64,000 nt of DNA from Siphonodentalium dalli (GCA_032622095.1 CP136066.1:58742609-58806608); one strand, 5' to 3'; counted from the first letter of the stretch, positions 11,525-23,303 are shown. Program-made: numbers and translations. The notes: generated by a model from the letters alone, not told the origin.

Positions 11525-12008
11525 TAATAGCAACCACCAAGGGTGCTTATACCTAAGGCAGGTGAATGACATCATATATTTTTTTCTATATCCATCATTG
11601 ATTTTTCAAGATAGCGGGTATAGATTTTGGAGAAATTGTCACGTGACTTCCGGTTAGCAACCGTGTGGAGATTGCAAAAAACGTGGAATTGGAAATGAAG
11701 CATCGCGATAAAATTGAAAGTAACTACTTCACAACTTACGAAGAATTCACATGTGATTTCAGTCTATTAATTTCATTTAGACCAATTTCGTTGGATCGCT
11801 TAATGAATACGAAAAATGAAGAAGTCATGACGAGAATCCAGACAAAATTTTACAATGCACGACATGTCTTGTAAAGTTGGCATATCGTCTCCGTTGTGAC
11901 GACTGCATGATGTTACATAAATTATTCTTAGCATTATGTCGCCGAAAAAAGGAAAATTTGAGGCACATAATGTGTGGTTGCTCCACTACGGGTCAAGTAC
12001 GATTCATA
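11525..12008 (+). repeat. Dispersed repeat M (copy 1)
   Basis: Starts TAATAGCAACCACC and ends CTCCACTACGGGTCAAGTAC-GATTCATA. The same sequence lies inverted at 29888-30403. Shared landmarks are TTCCGGTTAGCAACCGTGTG, the CATCATTGATTTTT string and the ACTTCACAACTTACGAAGAA region. A 69-residue open frame at 11665-11874 is not kept in the other copy, so I do not call it a gene. Confidence 0.75.
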
Positions 12009-12089
12009 ATATGTCGGATAGAACGGTTTGGTGAGAAGTCTAATACAAACTGAACATCATAATCATGAGCAAAAAAATTTAACATTTCA
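12009..12089. repeat. Direct repeat flanking SINE and repeat M (right copy)
   Basis: Second copy of the segment at 10962-11044, beginning exactly where repeat M ends. Confidence 0.8.
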
Positions 12090-12101
12090 CCAACTAATCA
12101 A

Positions 12102-12256
12102 ATTAATGTCACCTTATGTAAATTAATCATACTAACTTGAGAGTACATTGTCTACTTCAGTAAATTAATGTCGCCTTATGTTAATTAATGTCACCTTATG
12201 TAAATTAATGTTGTTAATTAATGTCGCCTAACTTGAGAGTACATTGTCTTCTTCAG
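12102..12256 (+). promoter_or_regulatory. Duplicated 3' splice-site region before YLPM1 exon
   Basis: TTAATGTC(A/G)CCTTATGT units are repeated from 12102 to about 12227. The string AACTTGAGAGTACATTGTCT occurs twice, each time ending in CTTCAG: at about 12137-12161 (preceded by TACTAAC, a branch-point-like motif) and at 12229-12256 (preceded by CCTAAC). The second is the acceptor of the exon at 12257. Using the first would add TAAATTAATG and bring an immediate in-frame stop. Confidence 0.7.
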
Positions 12257-12378
12257 ATAAACTGGATGGTATTCACCTCGGAAAGAGAAAGAAATCACCG
12301 GAGCCAGAAACCCTTGAAGAATTTTTATCTCTAGCGGGTTTTGGAAGAAGCGAATCTGGAGAACCTGGCCGGAAGAGG
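12257..12378 (+). CDS. YLPM1: YLPM1-like protein, penultimate coding exon
   Basis: The acceptor ends CTTCTTCAG at 12256 and the donor is GTACTG at 12379, a weak site. The exon completes a split Asp codon with the previous exon, then reads KLDGIHLGKRKKSPEPETLE, followed by EFLSLAGFGRSESGEPGRKR, and ends on a codon boundary. The GKRKKSPEPETLE segment is a basic, Ser/Pro-rich nuclear-type linker. Its last residue, Arg, combines with Val-Arg-Trp of the final exon into RVRW. In vertebrate YLPM1 (ZAP3) an RVRW site near the C-terminus is known to dock protein phosphatase 1. The reading frame, phase and junction all agree with the assignment. Confidence 0.8.
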
Positions 12379-13752
12379 GTACTGATTTTATTATTAATAA
12401 ATTTTTGTTCCACTGACGGCTACTTTGGATTTTTGTGTTGAACATTTATTTTCTTGCAATGTTTTTTTGAGGTAGGCCCTGCGATTCTGAAATGAATTTT
12501 TGGATTTGATTTTCGATGCGGGCATAGAATCCCGATTCGATTCGTTCCAATTCGGCAAAATGCCTCAACTGTGCAGACAGTGTGCTAGGCACTAGTCTAC
12601 ACAAGCTGGAGAATGGCCTACATGTCCATGTAAGTTCCCACTAGCATTTGGGTCTTCGAATGTATGTTCTTGATGATTTACATGTGAATCAAATACAAAT
12701 TGTGATGACTCAAAATCGAAAACAGTTTGATTTGATTCAGAAGACAGAATCGTGAATCGTTATTCGATCCTATTAATCGCAGGGCCCCCAGATTGAGGTA
12801 AGTTAACCAGGTATATTTGCGATGTAAGTGTACAAAGAAAAAGTGGTCATTAATTCTAGTTCCTCATTGGATGCTGTGGCTTGTGTTTTTGATTCATGTG
12901 AGTATACCCATATCCTTTAAATTACTCACCCATGATGTAACTGAGACTCCCCCATACCTTCTACATATTAAGTCTGGCATCCCTTGCCGAGTCCAAATGT
13001 AGCCAATACTTACTTCCAACTATATCAGAGGCCTTGTATGTTAAAGCAGATACATGTATAACACTACTGACATCATCAATAACCTATTTTGGGTGAAAAC
13101 TGAGGTCCTAGTTCAACATTTTAGAATACATTTTTTTTCTGGAAAATGATGCTTTTAACCCTTTCTTATGTAAATACTCAAGACGAGTAGTTCCTTCGTT
13201 TGTTGAACTTATTATATGAACATTTTCTGGCAATGAATATGAATCATTTTGGTTTTGTATTTGTTTTTCTGTCTGTCGTCTGCTTTTATTAGCTGAACAC
13301 CCCTCTAAATGAATAATAGACCCTCCAATATACTTTTATAACTGAATGGGAGAATCCATTTAGTATAGAAAGGGTTCAAATAGAGCAATCAATATGCATC
13401 TTAATATACATCTTATCTAATCGAAACTATATTTTAAATAGGCGAAAAAGTTTTATGGCAAAGCTCCAAATATGACATATTAGAAGCCCATTGACGTAAT
13501 GTCAATACCCAAATCAAGGGGTTAACTCTTATTTCATCAATTTTATTATACATAGTCCTAAAGAAGATTTGTTTGTTAAATTCCCAAATGAAATGATCAC
13601 ATTCTCTTGCTGCAATAAATACTTGGAAGTTTACGATATTCTGAGAATATCAATTCGATTGGATTTATTTGGGACATAATATTCCATTCTGTTTTTCAGA
13701 TCCATTGCGCTGAATTGTAAATTAGTATCTGATTCTTATTTCTGATTTTCAG
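12379..13752 (+). other. Last intron of the YLPM1-like gene
   Basis: Runs from GTACTG to TTATTTCTGATTTTCAG. It contains a family C MITE (13155-13376). The remainder, including the direct-repeat-free stretch 12460-13150, shows no exon or RNA. Confidence 0.7.
13155..13376. mobile_element. TTAA MITE, family C (copy 2)
   Basis: Begins TTAACCCTTTCTTATGTAAA and ends ATTTAGTATAGAAAGGGTTC. It carries GTTGAACTTATTAT-TGAACATTTTC and CCTCCAATATACTTTTATAA. The right TTAA has mutated to TTCAA. Confidence 0.75.
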
Positions 13753-13899
13753 GTTCGTTGGGCTGATTTGGAGGAAAGACAACAACAAATGAAGCGGCGT
13801 GAGATGGGTTTCGTAGTTGGACAGACGCAGAGTGACTGGAATAGGTTCACAGATGATAGTTACGCAGATAAAGCTCTCAATCAGACAAAATATTTCTAG
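13753..13899 (+). CDS. YLPM1: YLPM1-like protein, terminal coding exon
   Basis: Starts after TTTTCAG at 13752 in frame with the preceding exon and ends at TAG (13897-13899). It encodes 48 residues: VRWADLEERQQQMKRREMGF, then VVGQTQSDWNRFTDDSYADK, then ALNQTKYF. The pattern RVRWADxEE, GFVVGQT, DW and ALNxTKY at the C-terminus is the conserved tail of YLPM1/ZAP3, a nuclear protein with a nucleoside-kinase-like domain upstream (not in this window) that binds protein phosphatase 1. The start is fixed by the splice acceptor and the shared phase. An extra two residues (QS) between GQT and DW differ from what I recall of vertebrates. I am fairly sure of the family; the organism's copy number is unknown. 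Confidence 0.85.
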   Translation, partial: VRWADLEERQQQMKRREMGFVVGQTQSDWNRFTDDSYADKALNQTKYF

Positions 13900-14574
13900 A
13901 TGGAAACATGTGCCGAGGATAATTTTAATGAAAGCAGCACAAATTTCACATTGTTTATGGTGGACTTAAAAAAAAAGGTGGAAATGTGTGCAGAATTTAT
14001 TTGTATATAGCACATTTTACTTCATATCATTCATGTATTATATAAACAGTCCGTAAACTTAAAGAAGGAATATGAAAAGTATTAGTATCGTTGTATATAT
14101 ACTCACCGAGAGACACAAACATAATGCGATAAGGAATGTGCATCACGCATAGTGATGCATACTTTTACATCATGACTTCAGCCTGTCTCTAAGCCACCAG
14201 TCACTTGTTATTCCCATTCATATGTTTCCTATAATACTAGCAAGCTACATTTGATTGAAATTCTGGCAATTTTCCTCATATTTAATTGATATAACAACTT
14301 CCAATTTTTAATCAGTGTAACAGAAGAACTATTTCGCTAACCACGATATAAACATTTAACTTATGAAATGACGTTTGAAAATTTACACCCACAGTAGAAA
14401 TGTATACCCACAGTAGGGTGTAAAGAGAAAATTTACAAAATAGGTGTTATACACACAATAGCATAGACACTTATGGTATAAATAGGCATGACCTCAAACT
14501 GATGATCTAGGAAGAAAAAATATTTGCAGATTAAAATCTGCCAATCTTTGCTATATGCTGCAGATAATATTTTG
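13900..14574 (+). other. Likely 3' untranslated region of the YLPM1-like gene
   Basis: Non-coding AT-rich sequence right after the stop codon. The first canonical AATAAA downstream is at 14642-14647, inside a family C MITE, so the MITE may supply the poly(A) signal. No nearer strong signal was seen. Confidence 0.4.
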
Positions 14575-14800
14575 ACTCGATGGTAACTAAATACTTGCTG
14601 ACTATAATAATTCTATTACAGAATATTCAGTCAATAAGTTCAATAAATGTGGTTTATTCTACTTATTATCTGAACATTCCCTCCAAAAGATTGGAATGCT
14701 ATATCTTTTGCACTTGTATTAGAAAACACCCCCTCCATATGAATAGACCAATCTATATGTTTATAACTAAATGGAAGAATCCATTTAGTAGTGAAGGGAC
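14575..14800. mobile_element. TTAA MITE, family C (copy 3, degraded ends)
   Basis: Contains the family strings TCAATAAGTTCAATAAATG, CTTATTATCTGAACATTCCC, GCACTTGTATTAGA and AATCCATTTAGTAGTGAAGG. The termini have decayed, with no clean TTAA on either side. Confidence 0.6.
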
Positions 14801-15774
14801 CAGTATTGTATTATATATATTTTTTTGTAGATCTTTGTCTTTGAAATGGTATTCGCAGGAACTTTTGAAAACATAAAATGTCATGATACACCGCTCCCCA
14901 GCTCAGTGCCACGGATTGCTCATTTATGAAAAACCAGAAACCACAAATTCTAAATAAACTTAGGTTTGTGAAATCTAGTAGACCCTTGATTTAGCTATTT
15001 ATTTTATTGCATTCCCAATGGCTTATTTGTGCGACATACATCAAAATACAGAAGTTTTCAAGATGTTCAATAAAAAAATGTGTATTGTTCTTGAACAATA
15101 CACACCTCTTACTTCAACAATGTCATTGGCCAATTCAACGTTAAAACAGAAAATGTCTTCGCTAAATTATGAGGTATAGTCTACATTAAGCCTGTTTGTT
15201 CAATTAAACAAAACAATACCGACCTAAATTTTATTATGTCACAAGCTAAAGTCTTCAGAGTGTGCAATAAACATAGAACAAGACAGTTTTGTGAACATGT
15301 TAACGTTAATGCACGGATTTGTTGTGCTGTGAGGCAAAACTCAAACGTCCGGTTCTTGTTTTACCATCACATGCATCGCAACAAATTCGTGCAATAACCT
15401 TAACCAGTTCGCACACTTGTGCCGTTCTATCTATGTATTTCCAGCCTTTGAACATAAAATTCTTTATTTCCATGAAGATCTTAAACTGTGAAATTAAAAT
15501 CCAATTTGTGGCACCCATTTGTATTGTCTACGTCTTGTATGTGTACAGTAATTTTATTAATGACTCTGGTATTATTTTATTGAAAGTAGCTTGATATACA
15601 GAGAAATAGAAATTAATGGAAATAATTTGTATATTGATTATAATAGTAGCTGATTAGAATTTCAATTCAATGGATGATTCCACAGTCGGTCAATAAAGGG
15701 CGGGGCATAGCAGTTACTAGGAGATGCTAGGTATAAGAGCCTGTGCTTTAATGATGGTTGACACACAGGAACAC
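14801..15774. other. Gene-free stretch, nothing recognised
   Basis: Two overlapping opposite-strand open frames near 15306-15594 match no known family and have no splice context. A palindromic ATTGTTCTTGAACAAT motif (around 15085) is the only local structure seen. Confidence 0.35.
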
Positions 15775-15938
15775 ATTGTTCTCCTGTGCCAGTACATTCT
15801 CTTATATATGCGAGTCCCATAGGGAGCCTCACATATATAAGAGAATGCACTGACTTACAAGGTGAATGTAAATATTTTCAGGCCAATGCATTCTCTTATA
15901 TATGTGAGGCTCCCTATGGGAGACTCACATAAATAATC
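15775..15938. mobile_element. Family B MITE, internal fragment with two hairpins
   Basis: Two hairpins in tandem: 15787-15852 (CAGTACATTCTC to GAGAATGCACTG) and 15881 onward (GCCAATGCATTC to the truncated arm at 15938). The loops read CCCATAGGGAGCC and CTCCCTATGGGAG. The CCCTTCC terminal repeats are missing. Confidence 0.7.
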
Positions 15939-16489
15939 AAGATATCATCATAGAAACTTGCTTTATTTGACTACGTATTTGCGACTAAACCTGGCAGAGC
16001 CAACACACAAGGCTTTTAGCAATGTCCACTTTGGTATCTTTCAGAATAAGGCAATATTAACTGTTGATGTATGTCCATAGAAAAGTAATATTTGACTATG
16101 AAATGGTTCACTAGTTGTCAATGTTGGCAAATAAAATTATTTTTATTTACCATCCCCTGGTGATTTAATTTAGCTGGAGATACCCAAGTGATTAACCTGT
16201 GGACAGGGTATGGAATGTGTCAGAGGGGAAATTTGGAAAAGGGGAAAGGGACCCACTGGCCCTCTAGCCCTCTAGCGGAAACTCCAGTTATATTCATGCA
16301 TAAATTGCAAGTGCAGTTCATTTTGATTTGCCAACGAAAATGTTGCTTGAAAACAGTCAATTTAACACTGAAATTCACACGGATATATACATTAGTGTGA
16401 ACAAAGATGGCGTTAGAATTTTCTATGCAGCCAACGACCGTCTCAGTTGCTGATTGGTAGAAGATCTTATAATTCTGATAATTATTTGA
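15939..16489. other. Gene-free stretch, nothing recognised
   Basis: AT-rich DNA. The 70-residue open frame at 16188 has no recognisable features. Confidence 0.3.
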
Positions 16490-16686
16490 TAAAGCCTTGA
16501 AATAGTGAGCCTGTCATTTGCAGAATGAGGTCCTCCGAGGGTGATTCTGCTTAGGCCTTAGCAGAATGAGGTTCCCAGAGGGTGAATTTGGTGATGCTAG
16601 CCCACTGTGTGGGATAGCATCACTAAATTCACCCTCTGGGAACCTCATTCTGCAAATGACAGGCTCACCATTTCAAGGCTTGTATT
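16490..16686. mobile_element. Palindromic element, family D (copy 3, short form)
   Basis: AAAGCCTTGAAATAGTGAGC at the left and CACCATTTCAAGGCTTG at the right are inverted ends. The interior has two copies of the GAGGGTGA / TCACCCTC hairpin arms around CTTAGGCCTTAGCAG. Confidence 0.75.
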
Positions 16687-18762
16687 TGATAGACAGCTGT
16701 GGAATGATCCATTCAGAGGGATGTTATGAAATATGAAAGATGTTTTTTTAGATTGATATCGAGGGATGTTATGTAACATATTTTTTAGTATGATATCGTT
16801 CTTGATGTGTAAATGTTGGACCATGTTTTAAACAAGATTAAATGTAGTATGATTATGAAATAAAATCTGCCACAAAGTTGTCTCTTTTTACAGGAAACTA
16901 ATCAGCTTCTTCAATTTCAACTTGGAATGCATCAAGAGGAGCCACAATTATTGATTTTGATAATCGGTGATCAATAATCGATTAATCGTACTTGATATCA
17001 ATAACAGTGGAAGTATTCCGTAATATGGCCTATTGGCTGGGTGTTGGTTAAAAAACTCGGCTGATGTAATTTTTACGTTAATAAAGTGCACCATAAACCA
17101 CCGGTAATGACTAATGAGCACAATATATTCAATACCAGCGCATTTCTCGGCGATGTCATGGTTATAATAATTGTGAGTTCATTAGAACGAACGTAGCCAT
17201 TAATTTCAGTGTTATGAATAGCCAAACATACAAACAATATAAAAGTAGGAATGCATGATGGACCGCTGGCGGTTCCTAAAAAAAAGGAATCTAATGTTAC
17301 GGAAACTATAAGTTTTGGCAAACTTCCAGAGTGTGGATAACAATCGCAAAGGTGGCCCCCCACCCAGAAATTTCAGAACAAATTAAGTAATTGATAATAG
17401 TGAGTTTCATTCAGCAGTCCCCACACGATAAATGATGACCTGTACTAGTAACATCTAAGTATTCTCATGTTGCCGGGATCTCTTTGATGCACGATCAAAG
17501 GTTGTTAACCCTTCGGTTGTAGATTAAACTGTAAAACAAACACGGAATTCGATAATACCCGGCACTTTCCCATGTCCGAAATAAATAACGGAGATTAATC
17601 GACGATGGAAATGGTAATCTATTATCGGCTTTATCAATCGTTCATTGATTATACGATTAACCGTGGTACCCCTAGATGCATCAAGGGGTTGTACAGAATA
17701 GACTACCGTGAATTTCGTTGAAGCAAACCATAAATGGCATTGAATAGAACCAGGGGCAAGATATATCGAATCGAATATTTGTTTTCGTTGTGGGCGAATA
17801 TAGAAACATCATGAATAAATTATCTGATACGGCATACATTTTGACTGATTGGACTGGAAAATTGAATTTGTGTCTGCAATCGGAAGATTTATTATGTCAC
17901 AATCTGTGCATTGACAAATATCGGAACATAACATGATGATGGATTAACCTCGATATTTGAATATGTGGGACAGCTCCATTGTTGCATGGTGCCAATGTTA
18001 TAGTCTAATTGAAGGCAAAAAGGCTATAATCACATCTGTCAGATGACTGATTTGGTCATTATGCGCTGACTCGTATATTTACCATAAATAATGATACACG
18101 TATGGTTATCTCCTTTCTGCTCAACCACGGCTATGGCAATGATATAGAGGCACGAATTGACCTCATTATAGGTTATAATTTAGAAGTAACACCTCAAGAA
18201 TATAGTAATAGTACAGTATAATGATAGTATGGATGGGATACTTTCCACAAGATGCATTTTGTGTGAGCCGAGAGATTGTTTATATACAGCACGTAAATAG
18301 TGAGCGAAAAGCAAAACACTCAACACCGTTAAAATTGTTTTAGGACAGTGATTCACAGTGACGAGTGTTTTGCTTATTGCATACTCTTGATTTACTGTAT
18401 CATAACATGGCTTTTGTTTTCATAAACAGCTTCCGAACTTGACAATAACATACTATTTACGCTATATTTATGATTCATATAAGAACAAAGTGTTTATAAT
18501 TTGATATTCATTTTTGATACAGTAGTTTTTAACGCATGTGACTATTTTAACAGCAATACCCACCATGTAGGCCATCTGTATCTTTAAGGACATTTCGTTT
18601 TACATTACTGTTAGACCAGAGAAAGTCGCAGGAGTCTGATGGGATGGTCCAAAAAATTATCGAATTTTGCAGTCAATTTGAATAAAATTGAATCTTTTGC
18701 ATGATTTCACATCAAATTGAATGTTTGCAGGTGCCTAGTATATAATTACATGTCTTTAAAAA
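16687..18762. other. Gene-free stretch, nothing recognised
   Basis: About 2 kb without exon, RNA or repeat boundaries that I can support. Several GATTAATCG/CGATTAATC-type short palindromes cluster at 16950-17000 and 17580-17665 without a clear element. Confidence 0.3.
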
Positions 18763-18920
18763 GGTCAGGCAGATCCTGAATTCAAATATTATAGTTATAC
18801 TACAATTCGGTACCATGTTTCTTTCTTTGATGAAGTAACATTTCTCGATCCATGTGAGGGGTTAATCATGATGGAACATAGTTAGGAAGACGATTAACAT
18901 TCAATTGGTCCAAATATTGT
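18763..18920. mobile_element. Family J element fragment (copy 2)
   Basis: AGGTCAGGCAGATCCTGAAT begins as in family J at 9631, followed by ATTCGGTACCATGTTTC, GATGAAGTAACAT and GATCCATG in the same order. The right inverted end is missing. Confidence 0.55.
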
Positions 18921-18946
18921 TATGACGGAGCAATTGTGTCATCGCA

Positions 18947-19145
18947 TTAAAGGATTACACCGTGTAGCTTTTCTCAGTCATTATCGATGCCCGCTAATCC
19001 ACTGAGCACGTTGCCGAAAAGATTGTTGTGATAAGCCGCCCATAACTGAAGTTATGCGGATTCATGAGATTGCACATTCCATTATGGATTATGCAGTCTG
19101 AATCATTAATCTTCCATCATGTGACATCACATGAGGGAATACTAG
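18947..19145. repeat. Dispersed repeat H (copy 1), TTAA-bordered
   Basis: Starts TTAAAGGATTACACCG. About 190 bp are shared with 24883-25072, including GCTAATCCACTGAGCACGTT, AACTGAAGTTATG and TTCCATTATGGATTATGCAG. Only one end with TTAA can be seen. Confidence 0.7.
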
Positions 19146-19454
19146 TGACAAACAGTGTCAATGTTGAAAGACTGTCGCAATTGGCTTCTATCTACTGATT
19201 GTTTATACAGAAACGGCTGAATCATCGGAGCTGAAAATTTGTACATATGGGTAATTTGACCAGGGGGTATTGAATTAGATAGGTCCCGTTGATATCATAT
19301 GTCTTAAAAGGGCACTTATTATTAATTTAATTAAATAATTATATTCCCTAAATGGTTGCAATCTGGTCAGTGAAAACTAAAATACGGTGATAGATTGACT
19401 CATAGAGTATAATGAGATAGATGAGATAAATTATTATTGTAGAGAGGTTTAGAT
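19146..19454. other. Gene-free stretch, nothing recognised
   Basis: AT-rich DNA between repeats with no supported feature. Confidence 0.3.
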
Positions 19455-19714
19455 TTAACCCTTCCATGACGGGAGCTGAGCTGGTGCACCATTAAAGACC
19501 TGTGCCAGTGCATTCTCTTATATATGCGAATATCCCATGGGGAGCCTCTCATATAAGAGAATGCACTGGCTTACATGATCAAAGTAAATATTGTTAGGCC
19601 AATGTATTTTCTTATATATAGAAGGCTCCTTATGGGAGACTCGCATATATAAGAGAATGCATTGGCACAGGGTTTTCACCAAATTTCAGGAAGCTGTAGT
19701 CATCGAAAAGTTAA
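19455..19714. mobile_element. TTAA MITE, family B (copy 2)
   Basis: TTAA at 19455-19458 and 19711-19714. The left end reads CCCTTCCATGACGGGAGCTG and the right end is a decayed complement. It carries two hairpins: 19505-19571 (arms GCCAGTGCATTCTC) and 19597-19670 (arms GCCAATGTATTTTC / GAATGCATTGGC). The spacer is TTACATGATCAAAGTAAA. Confidence 0.8.
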
Positions 19715-19867
19715 AACTTTGCCCATCGAGAAATATCAAATTATATAGTATTCCCCATGGTGTGGAAGGAAATCGTGACCAGTCATAGAACAACTAAAGT
19801 GTGTTGATAAACTGTATACAACGAGTGTGAACTTTCACCACGACTAGCGGCCTTACATGCTTTTGTC

Positions 19868-20520
19868 TTAAAGGGGTACTGTACACTAAGATAGGCGATT
19901 TTTTTATTTACTCCCATTGAAATAACTTTCAAGTTAGATTGTGTTCGTGTTATATGAGTTTCGTATAAACCTAATTTAGCGAAGAAAATATTGATCTTGG
20001 AAACAAAAATATTACGATTTCAAACTACGCGCCATGTTTTTGACCTTCACCGGAGAAGACGCAGGTCGCAGAAAGAACCGGAAGTTCATTGCTCACAGCT
20101 TCGATTGATGCATTCAATCTCTTCCATCGAACAATCTCACTCCCTATAAAAATACTTGACGCTTTATGACTCTTGTTTCTTTCTCCTTTTTCCCCGAATC
20201 GGTTATAACGGGCCTTCTTTTGCAGGTAACATGTTTTGTTTGCAACTCAATAATGTTCGCGAATGGCCGTCGATAAATGACAGGCAACATATGCGATTTC
20301 AAGAACGGTAACTCGTAATGGCATAATTCTCTATTTTATGACTCCAGCCATAAATGAATTTATATTAAATAATTCAATTTTACTTTTACGATAGCCTGTT
20401 AACCGGAACGTTTTCAGTAGACATCGTCGACTCAAATTAGTTATTTTATAATATAATATTCATATTAGATCGCTATTGTCACTGGGAATTTATTGAAATT
20501 GGGGTACAGTACCCCTTTAA
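19868..20520. mobile_element. TTAA element, family F (copy 1)
   Basis: TTAAAGGGGTACTGTAC at 19868 and GTACAGTACCCCTTTAA ending at 20520 form TTAA-ended inverted repeats. The interior is not palindromic and has no long open frame. Copy 2 at 36226-36815 shares the ends and interior strings such as TATGACTCCAGCCATAAAT (about 20339). Confidence 0.85.
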
Positions 20521-20765
20521 TGACACCTTTTGCTTCTCATTGACGGCAGTTACTAACAAAATCACTGTTATGTTGCACTGACTTAGAATAGAATAACACA
20601 TACATGTAGCTGGCTGATGCGAAATGTATATATGTTAAATGTAGATTCAGTTAGAAACACTGTTTAACTGGGACACACATGAAACAACAGTTTTCCACCA
20701 CGGGTCACTATCTGAGAACTATATATATATAATGCATCTGTAGTATTTCAGTCAATAATGATACA

Positions 20766-21026
20766 CATGGATTTATGATGGGATCTGCACTGGTGTGGCA
20801 TTAAAGATTGTGCCAGTGCATTCTCTTATATATGCAAGTCTCCCATAGGTAGCCTCAGATATATAAGAGAATGCACTGGCCTACAAGGTCAAGGTACATA
20901 TTGTTAGGCTAATGTATTCTCTTATATATGTGAGGCTCCTTGTGGGAGACTCAAATATATATGGGAATGCATTGGCACAGGGTTTTCGCAAAATTTCAGG
21001 AAGCTCCATAGTCATGGAAGGGTTAA
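20766..21026. mobile_element. TTAA MITE, family B (copy 3)
   Basis: The right end GTCATGGAAGGGTTAA is intact with TTAA at 21023-21026. The left end ATGGATTTATGATGGG is a decayed family B end. Two hairpins lie at 20813-20881 and 20909-20982, with loops CCCATAGGTAGCC and CTCCTTGTGGGAG. Confidence 0.75.
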
Positions 21027-21334
21027 TAGGAGGGTGATGCAATATGGCCGACGGGTGGTAATGACAGTTTTGTGTTCTGAAAATTACTCGCTTCATAAAA
21101 ATATAGGAGGCAGAATTTCAAATACCTCTATATATTTATGATTATTTCATGCTTTATTGCGCAAAGCTCTGGATTCCAAACCAAACATTGGCGAAAATCA
21201 AGCTTGATATGAGTTGAGGGGCATCTCTATGTGCTATGCCGATCGTAACATGACCATATCGATTAGAAATTGTGATGTTTATACACACGCTTATGTGAAA
21301 CAATGATAACATCATTTATTATTTATTTGGGCCC

Positions 21335-22021
21335 TTTTCACATTTATAAATCATTTGCGCCCAAGTGTAAATATGTGTCTATCAATTTATTTGTGCTTAA
21401 GAGCATATCATTTGCACTGAAGCGTAAATCATTTGTGCTTAAGCTCAAATACCTAACACTTCCTTACTTCCCTCCAGTTGTGAATGATTGAGTCCATATC
21501 AGTATATTAGTATGGGCCCATAGTAGTAGCCCCATACAGACTCGAAAATTGAAGAAAAACATTTTCATATGCATATCCGCATCTCTATCTTTTGCGTCCC
21601 ATGAATTGGTGGTTCACTCCCAGAGCTCTAGTATATTTTATTAAAGGGACATCTCCTGCACAGATATATACCATTTCCATGCCATAAAAACGGAATTAGG
21701 GGTTACTGGAGGGCTTGCTTTCCTCATATGGTGTACTTATTGACTTGAAATAGGGGGGGACCCTTTTTTCATATCAGCATCCCTGCCCCCAAGAATGTGT
21801 GTCTCCACCCAAGAGATCTAGTATATTTTATGAAAGAGACCTATCCTGCACAGATCTATACCTTTAATTTCATTGTCATAAATAGGGAATTAAGGGTTAC
21901 TGGGGGATTGCTTCCGTCAATTGGCATATGGTGGGCGCTTAAGCGTAAATATTTGTGTTTAAGTGCAAATGACAGAAGTTATTTTCTCCTAAGTTCAAAT
22001 AAGGAATAAATGTGAAAACCG
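21335..22021. repeat. Inverted-end element with internal 190-bp duplication
   Basis: GCCCTTTTCACATTTAT (about 21331) and ATAAATGTGAAAACCGCC (about 22003) are inverted ends. Inside, CTCTAGTATATTTTATTAAA (about 21626) and the matching CTAGTATATTTTATGAAAG (about 21818) start two related units about 190 bp apart. Both arms carry multiple TTGTGCTTAAGC-like words. Confidence 0.6.
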
Positions 22022-22952
22022 CCTCCCAGTGCCTCCAAATCTACTGAACCAGCGCCTCCACATCTTATGACATACATGTTTGATTGTGTTCTTGTTTACC
22101 AAATCAATAAAAAAAAAACCACGTTCGTCACTCTCCCGTCACGATTAGGTTTAGATCCGACAACTTTGCACAGCATATATACACATCTGTCGCAATAGTA
22201 ATATTCTTAGTGCATTCCACTTTAATTGTTTCGAATGGGATTTATATATACCGATTATTACTCCGGTTAAAATTTAAAATTTATGGTACGGTTTTCATGT
22301 TCATCCTCGGACGAAGCAACACCGCTGTCCAACGAAATCGTACATATCAGGATTGAAGTTTACAAGCAACTAATTATATAGAGTTACGTTTCTTCATTTG
22401 AGTGGTAAAAAAAAATCTGGCTGATGATTGGTTGATTATCTTTGAGGGAAAATTTCCATCAACGGGAAAACATAACACTGTCGCCTATGGAAAATGATTA
22501 GTTGTTTGAAACTAGTGAACCCGTTCAGCCATTGTTTCGCACTGTAAAATTATATGCAGTATTATGTATTGAGTTAATTAGTTAATTGCTACAAATTAGA
22601 ACTGTAACAAACACATTGACTCCATTATTTAAAGAAGTTCAAGTTAAGGTCGGTAGATGTTAACAGAAGTGCGAAGTTGTCGGTTCTAGGCCTAATCCTC
22701 GCTATATTGTCTTGGTCGAAAACAAAAAGGAATTGCAGATTGTTTGATGTAGTTAAAGCAACCTTTATCAAATGCGTTGCGGACTTTGTACGCCGCCCAC
22801 ATCGAGTTCGATAAAAGATTCTAGATGCAAGTTGTGTTCTGTATTTATTCTACACCATTGTGTCGGATATTTTAAACCATGACCATGGTCTCCATCAATA
22901 CTAAAACGACACATGATTTAAGTTTGGTGAATAGCTAGTAATGATCTGGGTC
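22022..22952. other. Gene-free stretch, nothing recognised
   Basis: No exon or repeat boundary that I can support. Confidence 0.3.
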
Positions 22953-23303
22953 ATTCTCAACGACTTGGCCATTTCCGCTTCGCTGAGGAAATAACCTCTT
23001 CCATAAATTCAAACCATATATGCCGTTATAGTTCAATCAGTAAACCAGTAAATACGTCTGTGATGCTGGGAGACTCCTCTGTTAATTAATTATTGCTATT
23101 TATGACCATTTAATGCACGACCAAGTCTGGTACTGGCATACAGTGAATATCTTCTGCTCCATTCACATCTATTCGTCAACGAGTCGAAGGTCATCGCCTT
23201 ATCACCAGGGCCGTATAATATAGCATTTCCCGAATATGGTTAATGTTTATGGAAGAGGTTATTTCCTCAGCGAAGCGGAAATGCATGGCCGAGTCGTTGA
23301 GAA
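22953..23303. mobile_element. Terminal-inverted-repeat element, family K
   Basis: The left arm ATTCTCAACGACTTGGCCAT-TTCCGCTTCGC continues through GAGGAAATAACCTCTTCCAT. The right arm at about 23247-23303 is its complement with few changes, giving inverted repeats near 55 bp. The interior of about 240 bp has no open frame. Confidence 0.8.

Noticed and set aside
11665-11874. 69-residue open frame in repeat M
   Set aside because: It is not preserved in the second copy at 29888-30403, so it is likely chance.
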